NCBI RefSeq assembly: GCF_000972845.2
Contig: NC_040022.1
Coordinates: forward strand, 62,001-126,000
DNA: 64,000 bases
Direction: 5' to 3'
Source: Larimichthys crocea
Taxonomy: Eukaryota; Chordata; Actinopteri; Sciaenidae
The notes under the pieces are model-generated. The model saw nothing but the letters and a program-made list of their open reading frames with translations. It was not told the origin of the DNA and searched no databases. Each line of letters begins with the position of its first letter. Within the stretch, counting starts at the first letter, position 1. Shown here piece by piece: positions 25,849 to 50,900 of this stretch. Both the position numbers and the translations under genes were made by a program.

Positions 25849-26879
25849 TGTGGTACTCAGACGCTGGCTATCGATTCGCGGACAGGCAGCAAACCCCTCC
25901 CCTCCTCTCCCCTCCCTGCCTTCCTTCCTCCTCCCTCCTTCCTCCTCCTCGTGTCATCAGCCCAGAGACTGCAATGAGCTCATCCTTTACCCCCTCCCTC
26001 ATTCACTCTCCCTCGCCTCCCCTCACCTCATTCCTTCTCACGCACTCTTCAACTCTTTCATGCTTTTATTTCCCTCTTCATTTTTCATCACTTTTTATGA
26101 ATTCATATGTGGTGTCCACTCTCTCCCTCCACCTATTCATCACTGTGTCATGCCATCTCTCTCTCTCTTTGCTGTGTCTCTATTTATCTTAACCCCACCC
26201 CTTCTTCTTTATCTCCCTCTGTTTTTTAGTGACCACACCCTGTCAGCAGTATGCTTCAATCATGACTCTCTGTCTCTCTTTTATACTCTATCCTTTTTCT
26301 CCATCATCATTTTGTCTTTTTTTTCTCTCCTCTCCTCTCTTCTGACATCCCTGGAGCAATGAGGGAAGCTATAGCATAGAATACAAACGGGGGGTTGCTT
26401 CTTCTTCCCACTTGACAATCAGACACACTCCCTTCACACACGTCTGCACACACACACATACACACACACACCTTGTCATTCAGCGGTTGTTCAGCTATCA
26501 TGTTATGAGAGACAACTTCTCTCCTTCTCTGTCTCTCACTCTCTTAGACTCTGGCAAACCTTAGCATCATGTTATGTTACATCCGCACATATACATTTAC
26601 CTAAAACATGCAGGAATTAGTAGTATGTAGGAATAAAGTGGAATTTCAATACAATTCCTCTGAATATATGCATGAAGTACCGGACATAAAAGGACAAATT
26701 CCACATACCGACTGTAAACGTACCCAGATTTGATTTGTCACGTTACATTTAATGATTAAACTCAAGAAACTGACTGAGAAAGGGCAGGTTTTTATTGGTG
26801 AAACGAGCCAGTTTGATAAATGAGGGATGTCGGATTGTGTGGTTGGAAAGAAAATGAGAGAGGGAAGGAAGTGAGAGCG

Positions 26880-26947
26880 AGCAGAGATAAAATAAATAAA
26901 TAAAATAAAATAAAATAAAATAAAATAAGATAAAATAAAATAAAAAA
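26880..26947. repeat. (TAAAA)n / (AAAT)n simple repeat
   Basis: AAATAAATAAATAAAA runs passing into about ten TAAAA units with one TAAGA variant. Confidence 0.95.
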
Positions 26948-27267
26948 CACAGAGGAGGCAGAGGAGAGACAGAGCTGAGGCTGTGTCTTGATCCAAACTC
27001 AATTTGGCAATAGTTTCCTTTTTGATTTCTTGCCAGCAAAAAGCAGTCATATTGGAACAGAGAGAACGAGAGAGAGAGGATGTTTATGGGTTTCAGCTAG
27101 ACCAATATATTTGGGTCAATACTGGTCTTTCTTTTTGAGTAAAAGATATGAGTCATGCTTCACTGCTGATTATATAAATGTTTTAGATACAGTGTCTTTA
27201 CATTATCGGAGAAAACATCCTCAAGTAATTATCAGGACCTTTGTTCTATATTAAGATTATTAATATC

Positions 27268-27545
27268 AACTGTGAGGCAGCACGGTGCACTCACAACAAG
27301 AAGGTTCCTGATTCGAATCCACCAACCGCCTATGGCCTTTCTGTGTGGGTTCTCTCCAGGTAATCCAGCTTCCTCCCACAGTTCAAAAGCATTAACAGGT
27401 TTATAGGTTAAACAGTGTCTCTAAATAGCCCATAGGTGTGAATGGTTCTTTGTCAGCCCTGTGATGAACTGGCGACTCGCACTCAATGTCCACTGGGATC
27501 GGCTCTGCGACCCTGATAAGGATAAGCAGTTATGGAAAATACAAT
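27268..27545 (+). repeat. SINE-like teleost repeat with tRNA-like B-box phrase
   Basis: Starts aggcagcacggtgcactcac and includes ggttcctgattcgaatcc, which resembles a polymerase III B box (GGTTCGAATCC). Then ggttctctccagg, tttcctcccacag-like, cccataggtgtgaatggtt, and it ends ccctgataaggataagcagt. This is a very common fish repeat; its formal class (SINE or other) I cannot settle from sequence alone. Confidence 0.65.
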
Positions 27546-27734
27546 GATAGCTTGGCATCATTTTTTTTTTGGAATAACCTCTCTCATCCATGCTGTCATG
27601 ATACCACCCTGAAGGAGAGATCCCCTTTAAATATATAAATTTAGAGCATTTAATTTGTACACTTCCTGTATTTTTGCTTAAAAAACTAACATCCTATTAC
27701 ATTTCACCTATAATAACAGTCTTAGTTCATTTCG

Positions 27735-27850
27735 TCATAATGTATTTTGAGGTACACTCTGGATAAGTCGGCAGTTCTTCACAGGGCACATAGAGACAAA
27801 CAACCATGCACACCTACAGGCAATTTAGAGTCAGGTGTGAAGCAAGTGTC
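27735..27850 (-). repeat. Inverted fragment of the 27268-27545 repeat
   Basis: Contains agggcacatagagacaaaca, accatgcacacctacagg and caatttagagtcaggtg, the reverse of the central part of the neighbouring repeat. Confidence 0.5.
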
Positions 27851-28639
27851 CAAAATACAAACCTAGTATAGTCCTCAACTGAATCTGTATGTGAACCTAA
27901 ATGAGACCTGAACACGAATTTCAGGTCATCCTGACATCACCTGCCCTGCAGGCTCGGTCATAAATATGAAGTACAGCTGGAGGTCTTTATAGACTGGTCA
28001 CAGTGCTTTCAGCCACTACACAATCAAATCATGACTAACAGAGATTACTCAAAAGAGGATCACTTTATAAAAAAATATAAGCGTCTTTGACAAGAGTCCA
28101 TAAAAAAAATTCCCACAAACTGGAAGGAATCTTGAGACTTATTGTACAAATCCATCATTTTTAAATGGTTAACGACTGATTTAATATCGTTGACTTGTCC
28201 TACCAATCACCCCTGTCAGTGTCAGCACTGGGTCTTTCTCCTGTCTGTCCTAAAGCAAGCAGTGCTATAAAGCCATTATACTCATATTGCTTTATGGTAA
28301 TATAAATCAGCAGCGGCAGTGGTCCCCAGTGGAATGAGTGGCATCTATAAAATGTGTGCTTGAACAAGGTAGTCATGGAAGGTATCATAAAGAGTGTCTC
28401 GGCGTAAGGAGCCCCCCAGGGTTCAGCCATGCAGACCCACATCATTTTACTCAAACAGGAAAAAAACCTGATAAAATGCTCAGCAGGCACCGGCCAAGGA
28501 CCTGCTGCACTGAGGTATTATCTCTATAATGTGAAGTCAGTAGCTCAACCCTCAACAGAACAATCACTCATCTACAAATACAGAGCAACTACTTGGTGCT
28601 GACAACACTGAAGACTAAAGCAATCAAATAAATGGTATC

Positions 28640-28830
28640 TAACAATCGAAATTAAGGCAATATTTTGGGAAATATCTTGTTGAGAGTGAGACGAGAAGAT
28701 TGATACCACACATGTCTGTATTTTAGCTATGAAGCTACATTTGGTTAGCTTAGCTTAGCTTAGCTTAGCTTAGCTTAGCATGACAACTGGAAATAGAGGG
28801 AAACAGCTAGCCTGGCTCTGTCCGAATTAA
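28640..28830 (+). repeat. Dispersed repeat H copy with (TTAGC)n expansion
   Basis: Repeat H phrases (gagtgagacgagaagattga, acagctagcctggctctgtc) surround a run of about seven TTAGC units at 28744-28779. Confidence 0.65.
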
Positions 28831-28854
28831 CATGTTATATCCAAGCAGCAACCT

Positions 28855-29155
28855 CTGTGGCTGTGAAGTGAAGCCAATGCGAAATTGCAGTTCCATAAAT
28901 GTCCACTTGAGGCTGGCTACAAAACAAGTAAATCTCCATAAGTTCCCATGTTAAAATGTCCAACTTCACAGCAGAAATAAACATGTTTACAGCATGGTAC
29001 AAAAAACAGTTTTGGTCTCTGTAGCTAATTTCCCCGTTCATGACAACTGTACTGAGAGTGAATTTTTATAGAACTCACCTGTTCAAATTATATTAAAGCT
29101 TAAAGTTATGCAGAATTAACAGTGTGGCCGCTAGGTGCTGTTACAGTTGGATTGT
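28855..29155 (+). repeat. Dispersed repeat G, long copy 1
   Basis: Nearly continuous match to 31985-32260: ggctggctacaaaac, tgttaaaatgtccaacttc, agttttggtctctgtagcta, gacaactgtactgagagtg, actcacctgttcaaattata. Confidence 0.75.
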
Positions 29156-29254
29156 TTGAGCACGCAGGCATCATTCAGCACACCTGAGGTGATTCACATC
29201 TTTTTCATTTAAGCCGGGAAGCGGAAGAAGCAGGACTACCGCATCTTCTTCTTG

Positions 29255-29537
29255 CTGTCACTGGAGACTCAAGGTAAAGTGTGTATGATTAAGTACCATC
29301 TAGTGGTGTGGCTGCAGATTGCAACCACCTGAATACCCCTCAAATCAGTGTAAGTGATAAGTTTGTCTGTTCTGGGCTATTGTAGAAATATTAAGGTTGA
29401 ACATGGCGGAAGAGGACCACGCGGTGTCTGTAGATAGACTCAGTCTAAGGTAACAAAAACACAATGATTCTTACTTTCAGGTGATTATACAGTAATGAAA
29501 AATCCCCCTAAATATTACACACTGGACCTTTAAAGCT
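29255..29537 (-). mobile_element. MITE family M, copy C
   Basis: Ends in ttacacactggaccttta, the inverse of the family M terminus; inner motifs ctgttctgggctattgtaga and ttcaggtgattatacagtaa match copies D and E. Confidence 0.7.
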
Positions 29538-30476
29538 CATGTTATCTAACCACTGTCCTGGGTACTAGGAGAACAAATAGTCTTGGTTATCTCTCTTGCT
29601 GTTTCACAGTCTTAAGTTATTGTATCATCTCGATAAGGTGCACGGATAGTGCTGACGACTGATGAAAAACAATAATCATACAGTAACACACCTTATATTG
29701 AATTACGGACTGGTATCACATGGATTTGCAAGTGTAATCTGCATTGATTTGGCAAGTTATTCCATTAAGCTGTGGGTACATGAGCTCTGGTAATTGCTTT
29801 TTCTCTCACACATAGTTACAGTATGTAAGCTATACACTCGGGGTGTGCGTATAAGCAGTGTCTAAATGGTTTTTTAGACAGCATATTGGGTGGGGAGCAT
29901 TTATCTCTCTTAGTGTTGAAAGAATAACCCGACTCATTTGGAGCTCATTCAACCATAACTGCCTGATTTAGTCAGACTGAAAATGACTGAATAATCCAGA
30001 TGCTAATTGTCTGAGGGAATGAATAATAACTGGATGTAGTAAAGGAAGTCGCTGGGCAACGAAGAATGAATAAATACAAAGGTGTTTGTCAAGCGATGAT
30101 TGAATAAGTATGGAGGGAATTGGGTGGAAATCTAGTTTCTCGGGGGACAAAGGAATGAGTAAAGGATTTTTTTTTGGCAGGTGATGAGTGAATATAATGC
30201 GAACGAGTTCACTCAATTTATCAAAGGCAGAAGAGGAGTTTCAGAGGCTAGTGTTAGCAATAATGGAACACAACACCAGACTGTACATTAATCTATATTA
30301 GGATAAATAATGCAGATTTCATTCATAAACATTGTTTATTGAATTGGTTTGTTTTTTCCACGTTATCACCATGTGGTAGGGTTGGCTCAGGGCGGAGCAG
30401 CAAGGGGGAAAACAGTCTTTTCCTCAGCCTGAAAATGCTAAGAAAGCATTTTTCATTACTTGTTCACTGCTATTAC

Positions 30477-30563
30477 AAAGGTTGCATTTAAAGATTAAAC
30501 ATAATCAGATTGGATTTGTCAAAGGTTGCATTTAAAGATTAAACATAATCAGATTGGATTTGT
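30477..30563. repeat. Perfect tandem duplication of a 44-bp unit
   Basis: The unit starting aaaggttgcatttaaagatt occurs twice without an intervening base and without differences except the final position. Recent origin is likely. Confidence 0.95.
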
Positions 30564-31639
30564 TGTCCAAATTTCATATCACCAATTAAAATAGTTAATT
30601 TTACCTTTTCGGATGAATGTGAGAAACTCTTCACAGAATTTGGTCTTTGGTCTCGCAGTTTATTTGTCACACTGACAGAGGACTTTAATACTCTGAGGAA
30701 GCCCTAACACACACTGAACAGGATGATTTCATATGTCATTTTTTTTCATACTTCTCAACTACAAGCACAGAAAACCACAAAGCACAAAAAACAGGGAAAT
30801 GTCACAGACTCCGACCTCTGTTTACTGGAGAATTTGCTTAAAGCTATGATAACCTCTTTCAGAGTTGAGATTTAAGCAACAAGGGGGAAGTAGAGACAAA
30901 TATTTAGTTGACCCTCATTCATATAAATATACAAAATATTATACAACACATCTCATTTAATTTAATTCAAGAGCTCTCCAAACCATAGCTTCCAACATGA
31001 CTGAGAAATTCAATCAACACCATGCCAGCAATTTTTCGCAGGGATCTTATAAAATAACTAATATCGATGCAAATGTGTAACAAATTGTAAAAAACTCAAG
31101 CATCTTTTGGGTGTATTTTAGAATAAAAATCTATTTGCAAGCCCAAAGCGTAAACAAGACCCAAACATGAATTTCAAATCGACCTGACATGAGGTTCAGC
31201 TGAAAACCACTCGAGTCTCTGCTATTAATGCTGGAGGTCAGTGTAGACAGTAAGGTTTGTGCCTCTAGGTGTTATGAAGAAATGTGATAGTGGACTGAGA
31301 CAAGAAACAGAACTACAAATCATGTGTATTTGCCATTACTGCTGCCTTTTTCTAATGAATACCTAAAGTTTTTTTATAGCTGAGAAAGGCACATTGTCAC
31401 TGCAAACAGTAAAAACAACACCTATTCAATGATGACCTCTGCTCTCTGATTGCCTTTTGGTACATAATATCTCAATCTTATGAGCAAAAACTAGTGAGTC
31501 ATAACTTTGCTAAATAAAAGCTGCTTTCGGTGTGTGTGAGATTTACAGTACATATCAAACATGGTTGCTGTTCATGCAATCAGAACAGCTGATTTCTGCC
31601 AATGACATAATCTTAATGGAGAGATCCAATTAGCAAGTG

Positions 31640-32345
31640 TTATTAAATGGCCTTTTACTGGCATCTAGTGGAGACTAAGAAAAGTGGTATATAAGGGCAT
31701 TGTAGGTGAAATGATTTACGGTGCTCTTGTATTTCTTGTTATAGATTATGCTGATGATGAATTTAGCTTGCAATGTTTGCAATATGATGTACTATTACCA
31801 GTGTGGGCTGCCAGTGCTTGCAAGATTACATGTTCCTCAGTGTTTCAGCTCCCAGAATTTTATCTACGGTTATGTGTTGATGATGTGTTTAATCCAGAGA
31901 CACTGCCCAGTTGTTTATATAGTTGTTTGTCTGTTCTTAGCTACTGTAGAAACATAGTGGTTCAACTCCGTGGAAGAGGACCAAGCAGCAACCTCCATGG
32001 GGCTGGCTGCAGAAGTGATTCAGTCTCTATAAGTCCCCATGTTAAAATACTTCACAGCAGAAATATAAAAGTTTACAGTCTAGTACAAAAAACAGTTTTG
32101 GTCTCTATAGATAATTTCCCCATTCATGACAACTGTACTGAGGGTGAATTTTTATAGAACTCACCTGTTCAAATTATATTAAGGCTTAAATTTATGCAGA
32201 ATTAACAGCATGGCTGCTTTGATTGATTGTTTGAGCACCCAAGCTTTATTTGGTTCAATGATGATGAGCTGGGAGGGAAGAGACAGGAGTGCCAACATGG
32301 TGGCGTCCAACGTCACGCATACACTGTCCACTGATTAACAGACAA
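31640..32345 (+). repeat. Composite of MITE M fragment and dispersed repeat G, long copy 2
   Basis: 31640-31985 includes a MITE M-like phrase (gttcttagctactgtagaaa, aagaggaccaagcagcaacc); 31985-32260 is repeat G, highly similar to 28855-29155. A 157-residue frame across this area is a by-product of the repeats. Confidence 0.65.
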
Positions 32346-33330
32346 GTCATATAACAATAGATAAATTTCAACTTTATTAATTCACAAAAGGTTTATCCAG
32401 TGGTTATAAAATCGAGCATAGTCTATATTTTAACATCTACAACTGTACAACAAAACAAAAGACCAAAAAAAGAGACAAAAATCAAAGAGTAAAACCAATG
32501 AAATGCACAAAGACACAAAAACACTGACAGTTGAAGAAATGTTAGATTGACAAATTGACAAAATAAAATAATTATAAATCAGAGAATCTGTTTTATGTGA
32601 TTATCCTGACTGGACAGGAACACATTGATTTGTTTAAATAGAAGGTAGGTGGTAAAAATAGTTTACATTCATTTAGAACTTCAGGAGGGACACTTGTGGG
32701 TATTTCTCAACAGAGACTTTTTTTAGTAGTAGTTCAAAGTGCAAACATTTGGAGGTGTGAATAATTATGTTCGTACCTCTGAGTATCGATCCATAGGAGC
32801 AGATACCTCTTGCTAAAAAACTGCCTCACAATGCATCTTTGTGACCATAAATCAAGCTTTTTCTCCACTCTTCAAACTGCACTTGTGATTTTTTTTTTTA
32901 TTGTATGGAAAATGTGGAACCCAGACCACAAACTTTAAATTAAAACAAGTGGTTAACGTCAACAATAAATAACAGCATTCACACAGTGCAAAACTACATG
33001 ATAATAGAAAATACTAACTTTTCTAACATCGCTAAAGACCCTTAAATTGTCAGTGAAGTTGTTGATGTTACGTCCAGACTCACTCAAAATAACAAAGCAA
33101 ACCACTAAACCTAAAATGTCTCGTTTGGTTCAATAGCAAGACAAATAAAGAATCTGTTTGAATTATTTAAAAATGTAATCGATGTTATGACTGATTAATA
33201 ATGTATCACCACATTATTAAAACATTCCTTCAAAAAGGGAAGTAACATACTGTTTACATGATGTTGAGGAAGCAGAATAAGACACACATCAAACTGATTC
33301 TTCCTCTCCTCCTGCTGGCAAAGTGGCTGT

Positions 33331-33336
33331 TTTATT
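33331..33336 (-). other. Candidate clcn7 polyadenylation signal
   Basis: A minus-strand AATAAA lies 399-404 nt past the clcn7 stop codon. Others occur further on (for example near 32375), so the real site is not fixed. Confidence 0.35.
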
Positions 33337-33734
33337 TTGAGAAGATCCTGTCGTTATGCCTTTTTTGACCCCCATACAACTAGAAAGTAAACAATCGACC
33401 AAAGCCCGGTGCTTAGGTACCATTTAATGCTTCAGCGCAGCAGCGTTAATGATAATGGAAGTCAAGAACTTGGGATCCTTACAAAGTAAAACACAAACAG
33501 AATTACCAGATGGAGTTTGTGCGTTACAAGCCTAGGAGTTATTTTGTTTGACAGTTTGTTTTAAAGGAGTCTTTTTGTTTTGACCTGTAGGTGAGAATAA
33601 CAGAAGCCTCTTGTTGGTCCTTGATGGTGTCCTTTTAGGCTGCATAGCTGGAGGCTGACAGCTAATGAGGCAACAGGTGGTCATAGTTCAGGGGTTTGTG
33701 TAATTGTGTATGTTTGTGTGCGTGTGTGTGTGTA

Positions 33735-46595
<12,861 letters not shown>

Positions 46596-47928
46596 GGTGT
46601 CCCCCCCTCACCCTCTGAAGCTCGCAGCGCTCACGGTCGCTAAATGTGCAGTTGTAGCTGGCTAAGCACTGTTGTTCTTCCTCAGCTCCCCATGATCATT
46701 CCTCTAACTCGTGACGTTTTGTAAGGTGCGCGTGCAGGGCCAAAAATATCAGCTTGCCGCGCTGGATGCTGGGATTTGTAGTTTTGACGGTTTGGGACTA
46801 CAATCTTGCCAAAAACATTTTATATATATGTATGTTCTATTAAAGTATTATTAGCTAAAAAGTAAAAAAAAAAATTGTTCTTTAGAAAAAATGCTTCCTC
46901 TTACAGTGTTATTTTTAAACATGATATACATGTTTATGTGTAAGTAGCATTTTTGTGCTTTTATATTTCAGACGGAGTTTTTATATTTTATATATTATTT
47001 GGTAGTTCAAATGTAAAACAGGAGTTAAAAATTAATATTTTTCCTCTGAAATGTAGTGTAGTGGAAATACTTAAAATAACAAGTATCTCAAATTTGTAAT
47101 ATACAAGTAGTCTTTTTGAACTTTTATAGTTGGCCAGCTGTAGCAATTCTTTAAATATTGTGTAGACTGGTAAAAAAATTTTTTCCTATTTTCCTCTCAA
47201 ATGTAGTGGAGTGTTCACATATAATCCTATTCTGACAGCATAAACAGTAAAAGCACAGGTAACTTCTAACATTAATGATGAACCTGTCTGATTTACTGTA
47301 GGTATGTGAGTAAACCACACCAGTGATGATTATTATAGGTACACCTGTGCTTGAAAATATAAAGTCTTTCTGTAAATCAAGAAGTGTTTAATTTTGAAGT
47401 CCAGATCACAATTTTTAAGTTAATTGGATTTGTTAACATGCACCCAAAAAAGAATAAAGACAACCACATAGTGAGTTTTACTACATTTATTTATATAAAA
47501 CTAAGCATTACGTTTCTAATGACAACCCCCCAAAAGTTAAAGACACAAACAGATAAGACAGAAAGTGCAGCATCATGACAAAAATGTTGTCACAATTAAT
47601 ATGAATAATAATTTCCATATATAAAACCTCATGTCTCTTGAAAAAATGGATCAAACTATTATTATTAAGTTGATACTTCATGTAGATTTTGCTGATAATA
47701 CTTACATCTTTTAACTGAAGTAAGGTTTTAAGTATTGTAATGGAGTATTTTAATATCATGCTATAACTACTTTACTTACTTATTGTGTGTAAAGGATCTC
47801 AATACTTCCACCACTGTCCAATAAGAATATACTGTGTACATCCAAGAAATATAAAACAGTGAAATACGTTTTTTATTTGACCTTTTAAGAGGCAGGTAAG
47901 AGACAATTAGCAATCCCTGACATCAAAC
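46596..47928. other. Intergenic region between clcn7 and ptx4
   Basis: The first 230 bases are the GC-richer clcn7 promoter area; the rest is AT-rich with no recognisable exon or repeat. Both neighbouring genes are on the minus strand, so this also holds the ptx4 3' UTR. A minus-strand AATAAA lies near 47873. Confidence 0.6.
46764..46810. promoter_or_regulatory. Paired ACTACAA (ZNF143/SBS-type) motifs upstream of clcn7
   Basis: On the minus strand 46782-46764 reads ACTACAAATCCCAGCATCC, two differences from the ZNF143/STAF element ACTACAATTCCCAGCATGC. On the plus strand 46797-46810 reads ACTACAATCTTGCC, a half match, giving a divergent pair with 14 bp between. They lie 169-215 bp upstream of the clcn7 ATG. 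Function is inferred from motif similarity only. Confidence 0.55.
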
Positions 47929-50900
47929 TCACAAACAGTGCTCTAAACATTCACATGCCACCTGTTGCACCTCCCCATGTACCTCCTTTATGTCCTCCAT
48001 ATCAAGCACCACCCCTCTGGGTACACCTCTTCCTTCAGCCACTCCTTCTACCTCTGTAGGACTCAGTACCCGGTTCCATACTCTGAATCCCGCCAACTGC
48101 CCAGCAAAACCCTCTGCTGCATCAAACTCTCCACCAACAACATCCTGCTCCTGACCCAGCACCACTGATCCACCTCCAGCAATCTCCCAACCCTTCCTGA
48201 AGTTGGAGCCGGAGGAGGTAAGGCGCCGGTCATTGTAGTGCCAGAAACGACCCTGGATTGAGGACCAGACGACGCAGAGGTGGTGCCAGCGAGCATCCAT
48301 GAGAGATGACACAGGGAGACGGCGATGGACAGGGTCTCCGATTACAAAGTCCAGGGAGGGGGATGAAGAGGAGTTACGTCCATACAAAACTAACTGGTTA
48401 TCATTGTCGTTTGTGGCATAAGAAAGCAGTGTGCCGACATGTGAGGCCTCCACACGGAGCCATGAACATACAGAGAGCTCAGGAAGGTTTGGGAGAGTCA
48501 GGGAGAAGGTGACATAGTTCTCTGCTGAGGCCGAGGGGAAGAACAGCATGGAATCCACATTACAGACTACAGACAGAGGGAGGGAAAAGATATGCAGTGG
48601 TCAGTTTTACAGAAATTATATATAACATGTTAACTAGTGAGCTTTACAGGTTCTGGTAAGCAGATTTTGTTAGCCAGGCTAACTGTTTCCACCTGTTTCC
48701 AGTCTTTATGCTAAGCTAAGTTAACCTTCTTCTGGCTTCATATTTAATGGACGGATAACTATCCTGCAGAAAGTTAATAAACCAGAACATTTGATCTATT
48801 GTAGGCTGTTAGCATGGCTTAAAGGTAATTAAATATTTGTCAACATTACATTAAGCCAGAAACCTTCTAAACAATTGTTAATGATGAAGTTAAAATGTTT
48901 TAAATGATTAAAAAATGCAACATCAAATCGACCACAACAACAAAAAGATCCTAATGTTTACTTACTGGTTGCATCCTTTTTGGGAACTGGTTGTGCTGGG
49001 ATCTTTTGCCTCATAGGAAGCTGGAGGAGGTTGTGGATCACTGAAGACTCCACCTTTGTGTCACTCTCTTCTTCCTCCTCTCCTTCCAACCTGCTCAAAC
49101 TTTGCTTATAAGTCTCAGAATGGGGTTGAGGGAGAGCATCTGAAGCGTGGGGCTGTGGAGCCTCCAGGCGGGTCCTGCTCTGTCTGTCTTTGATGGTTTC
49201 AGGATGAGTTGGAGCCTGGGATAGGGTCTGGGGCTGGGGCCAGGAGGGGTGACTAGGTTTGTGCAACTGATGGTGCCTGTGACGTTGTGTTTGAGGCCGG
49301 GATCTTTGTTGAATCTGCGTATGAGGATATGGTAGAGTTTGGCGAGACTGGAGCTGCTCTTGCTGGGCAGAGTAAGGCCTTGTTTGGGCCCGTACCTGAA
49401 TCTGTGACTGAGGACTGTAAGGGTCATGCTGGGGCAGGTAATCTGTAGACAGGGGTAGAGGGGTAGGATCTGGATACTGAATATGTACCTGTGGATGAGA
49501 TTCTGACTGAAGTCTTGGGCTCTGGGCCTTTAAATGTTTAGGCTGGTTTAATGTTGCTTGGTATTGATGGGGCTGTTGGGAGTGTCTGCTCTGAGATGTA
49601 TCAGTCTGGAAATAGCTGATACCTTCTGGTCCGGGGTGGGTATGTCCATCCAGAATTTTCCCAGGCCTATGTGCCTGGCTTCTCCTGCGTGTTTCATAAT
49701 ATCCCTGAGGTGTGACATTGGAGTTAAGGGACCCTCTGCTTTTCCCTCCTCCATTAAACTGCAGAACCTCATTGATCCGGCCCTCAAGCCGGGTCACACG
49801 TAGCGCCTGGTTTTTAAGGGATTCCTGCAACCCTCTGAGCCCAACAAGCAGCTCATCACGCTGGATCTGAAGGGCGGCCAGCCTTTCGTCTTGGCTCTGG
49901 AGCTCCATGGTGAGGTTGAAGAAGTCCTGACCAGGATCCAGCTTCTGTTTCTGTGCGTTGCGGCGGTTCTCCCTCAGGTTCCTCGCCATCAGAGCCAGAC
50001 GACCCTCCATCCGCTTACTCTTCTTCTCAAGCTTCCTGCTCCACTCTCTGGGATAATAATCAACATGAGAAAAGTTTTGTTATTAAAAATGCATCATGTA
50101 GTACAATTAGCTAACGTAGTCTAAATTACAACATCTTTTCATTTCGACTCATTCAATGCATTTCATTGTTTGTAAATTGTAAGGTTTAATATATAAAATA
50201 CGATATATTATCGTCATATCGTCATATTTTTAACGTCATGTTAAAAATATTTTAGCACATGGACAGAGATACTTTTAAAATATATTTTCCTTCCTCTGTA
50301 CACATATATATATATATTAAATGGTGGTCATTTTTTTGCTCAGTATTTTAATGTATTGAATATATGAAATACACATGGAAATATATTTCATAAAAGCATC
50401 AATAACTGGTCAATTCTGGACATTTTTTGCTCATGTAGTATTTTATATATTTCACAATACTAAATGTGTGACAGCAGGTTAGATCTTCAAATGTGGAAAA
50501 TATTCATGTATTATTAACATATTTTTTTGTCCAAAAGCTGTTCTGTTAATCATTATTTCCCAACCCCCATAAAAGAACAGCTGCTGAAAGGAAAGGCCAC
50601 CCACTCAAAAAAATTCTTACATTACCAAATCCTTTAAGTTTGACTATGTATATACATCCTGTTCTTTTTTTAATGTGTCATGACCTCTTTAAGGAGATCT
50701 AATTCCCTTCATTATCACAGCTGACTTAGACTAGACTTACCTGTTAGCGCAAATTGTCTTCAACTTGCAAAATACAACTAGTTATCAACAACGACTGTGT
50801 CAACATATGTCAGTTTACATCATATTAAATCATATTTACAATAAACCCCCCAAGCTCTAACCTGAGACTGTCAATCTCCTGCGTTGTGCTTTGCTTGAGG

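Larger units (their letters stand above)
25219..33734. other. Intergenic region between clcn7 and arhgdig
   Basis: No exon recognisable in 8.5 kb. It begins with the presumed arhgdig 5' flank (simple and CT-rich repeats to 26350), then a (TAAAA)n tract, SINE-like pieces, dispersed repeats G, H and M, a perfect 44-bp tandem duplication at 30477-30563, and AT-rich sequence to the clcn7 3' end. The stretch 29560-31600, apart from the duplication, and 32400-33300 showed nothing I recognise. Confidence 0.6.

Noticed and set aside
25788..26362. 134- and 186-residue plus-strand ORFs
   Set aside because: Begin in a (GT)n run (Val-Cys repeats) and continue through CT-rich simple sequence.
31684..32157. 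157-residue plus-strand ORF
   Set aside because: Lies in dispersed repeats G and M; homologous stretches elsewhere in the window are not open.
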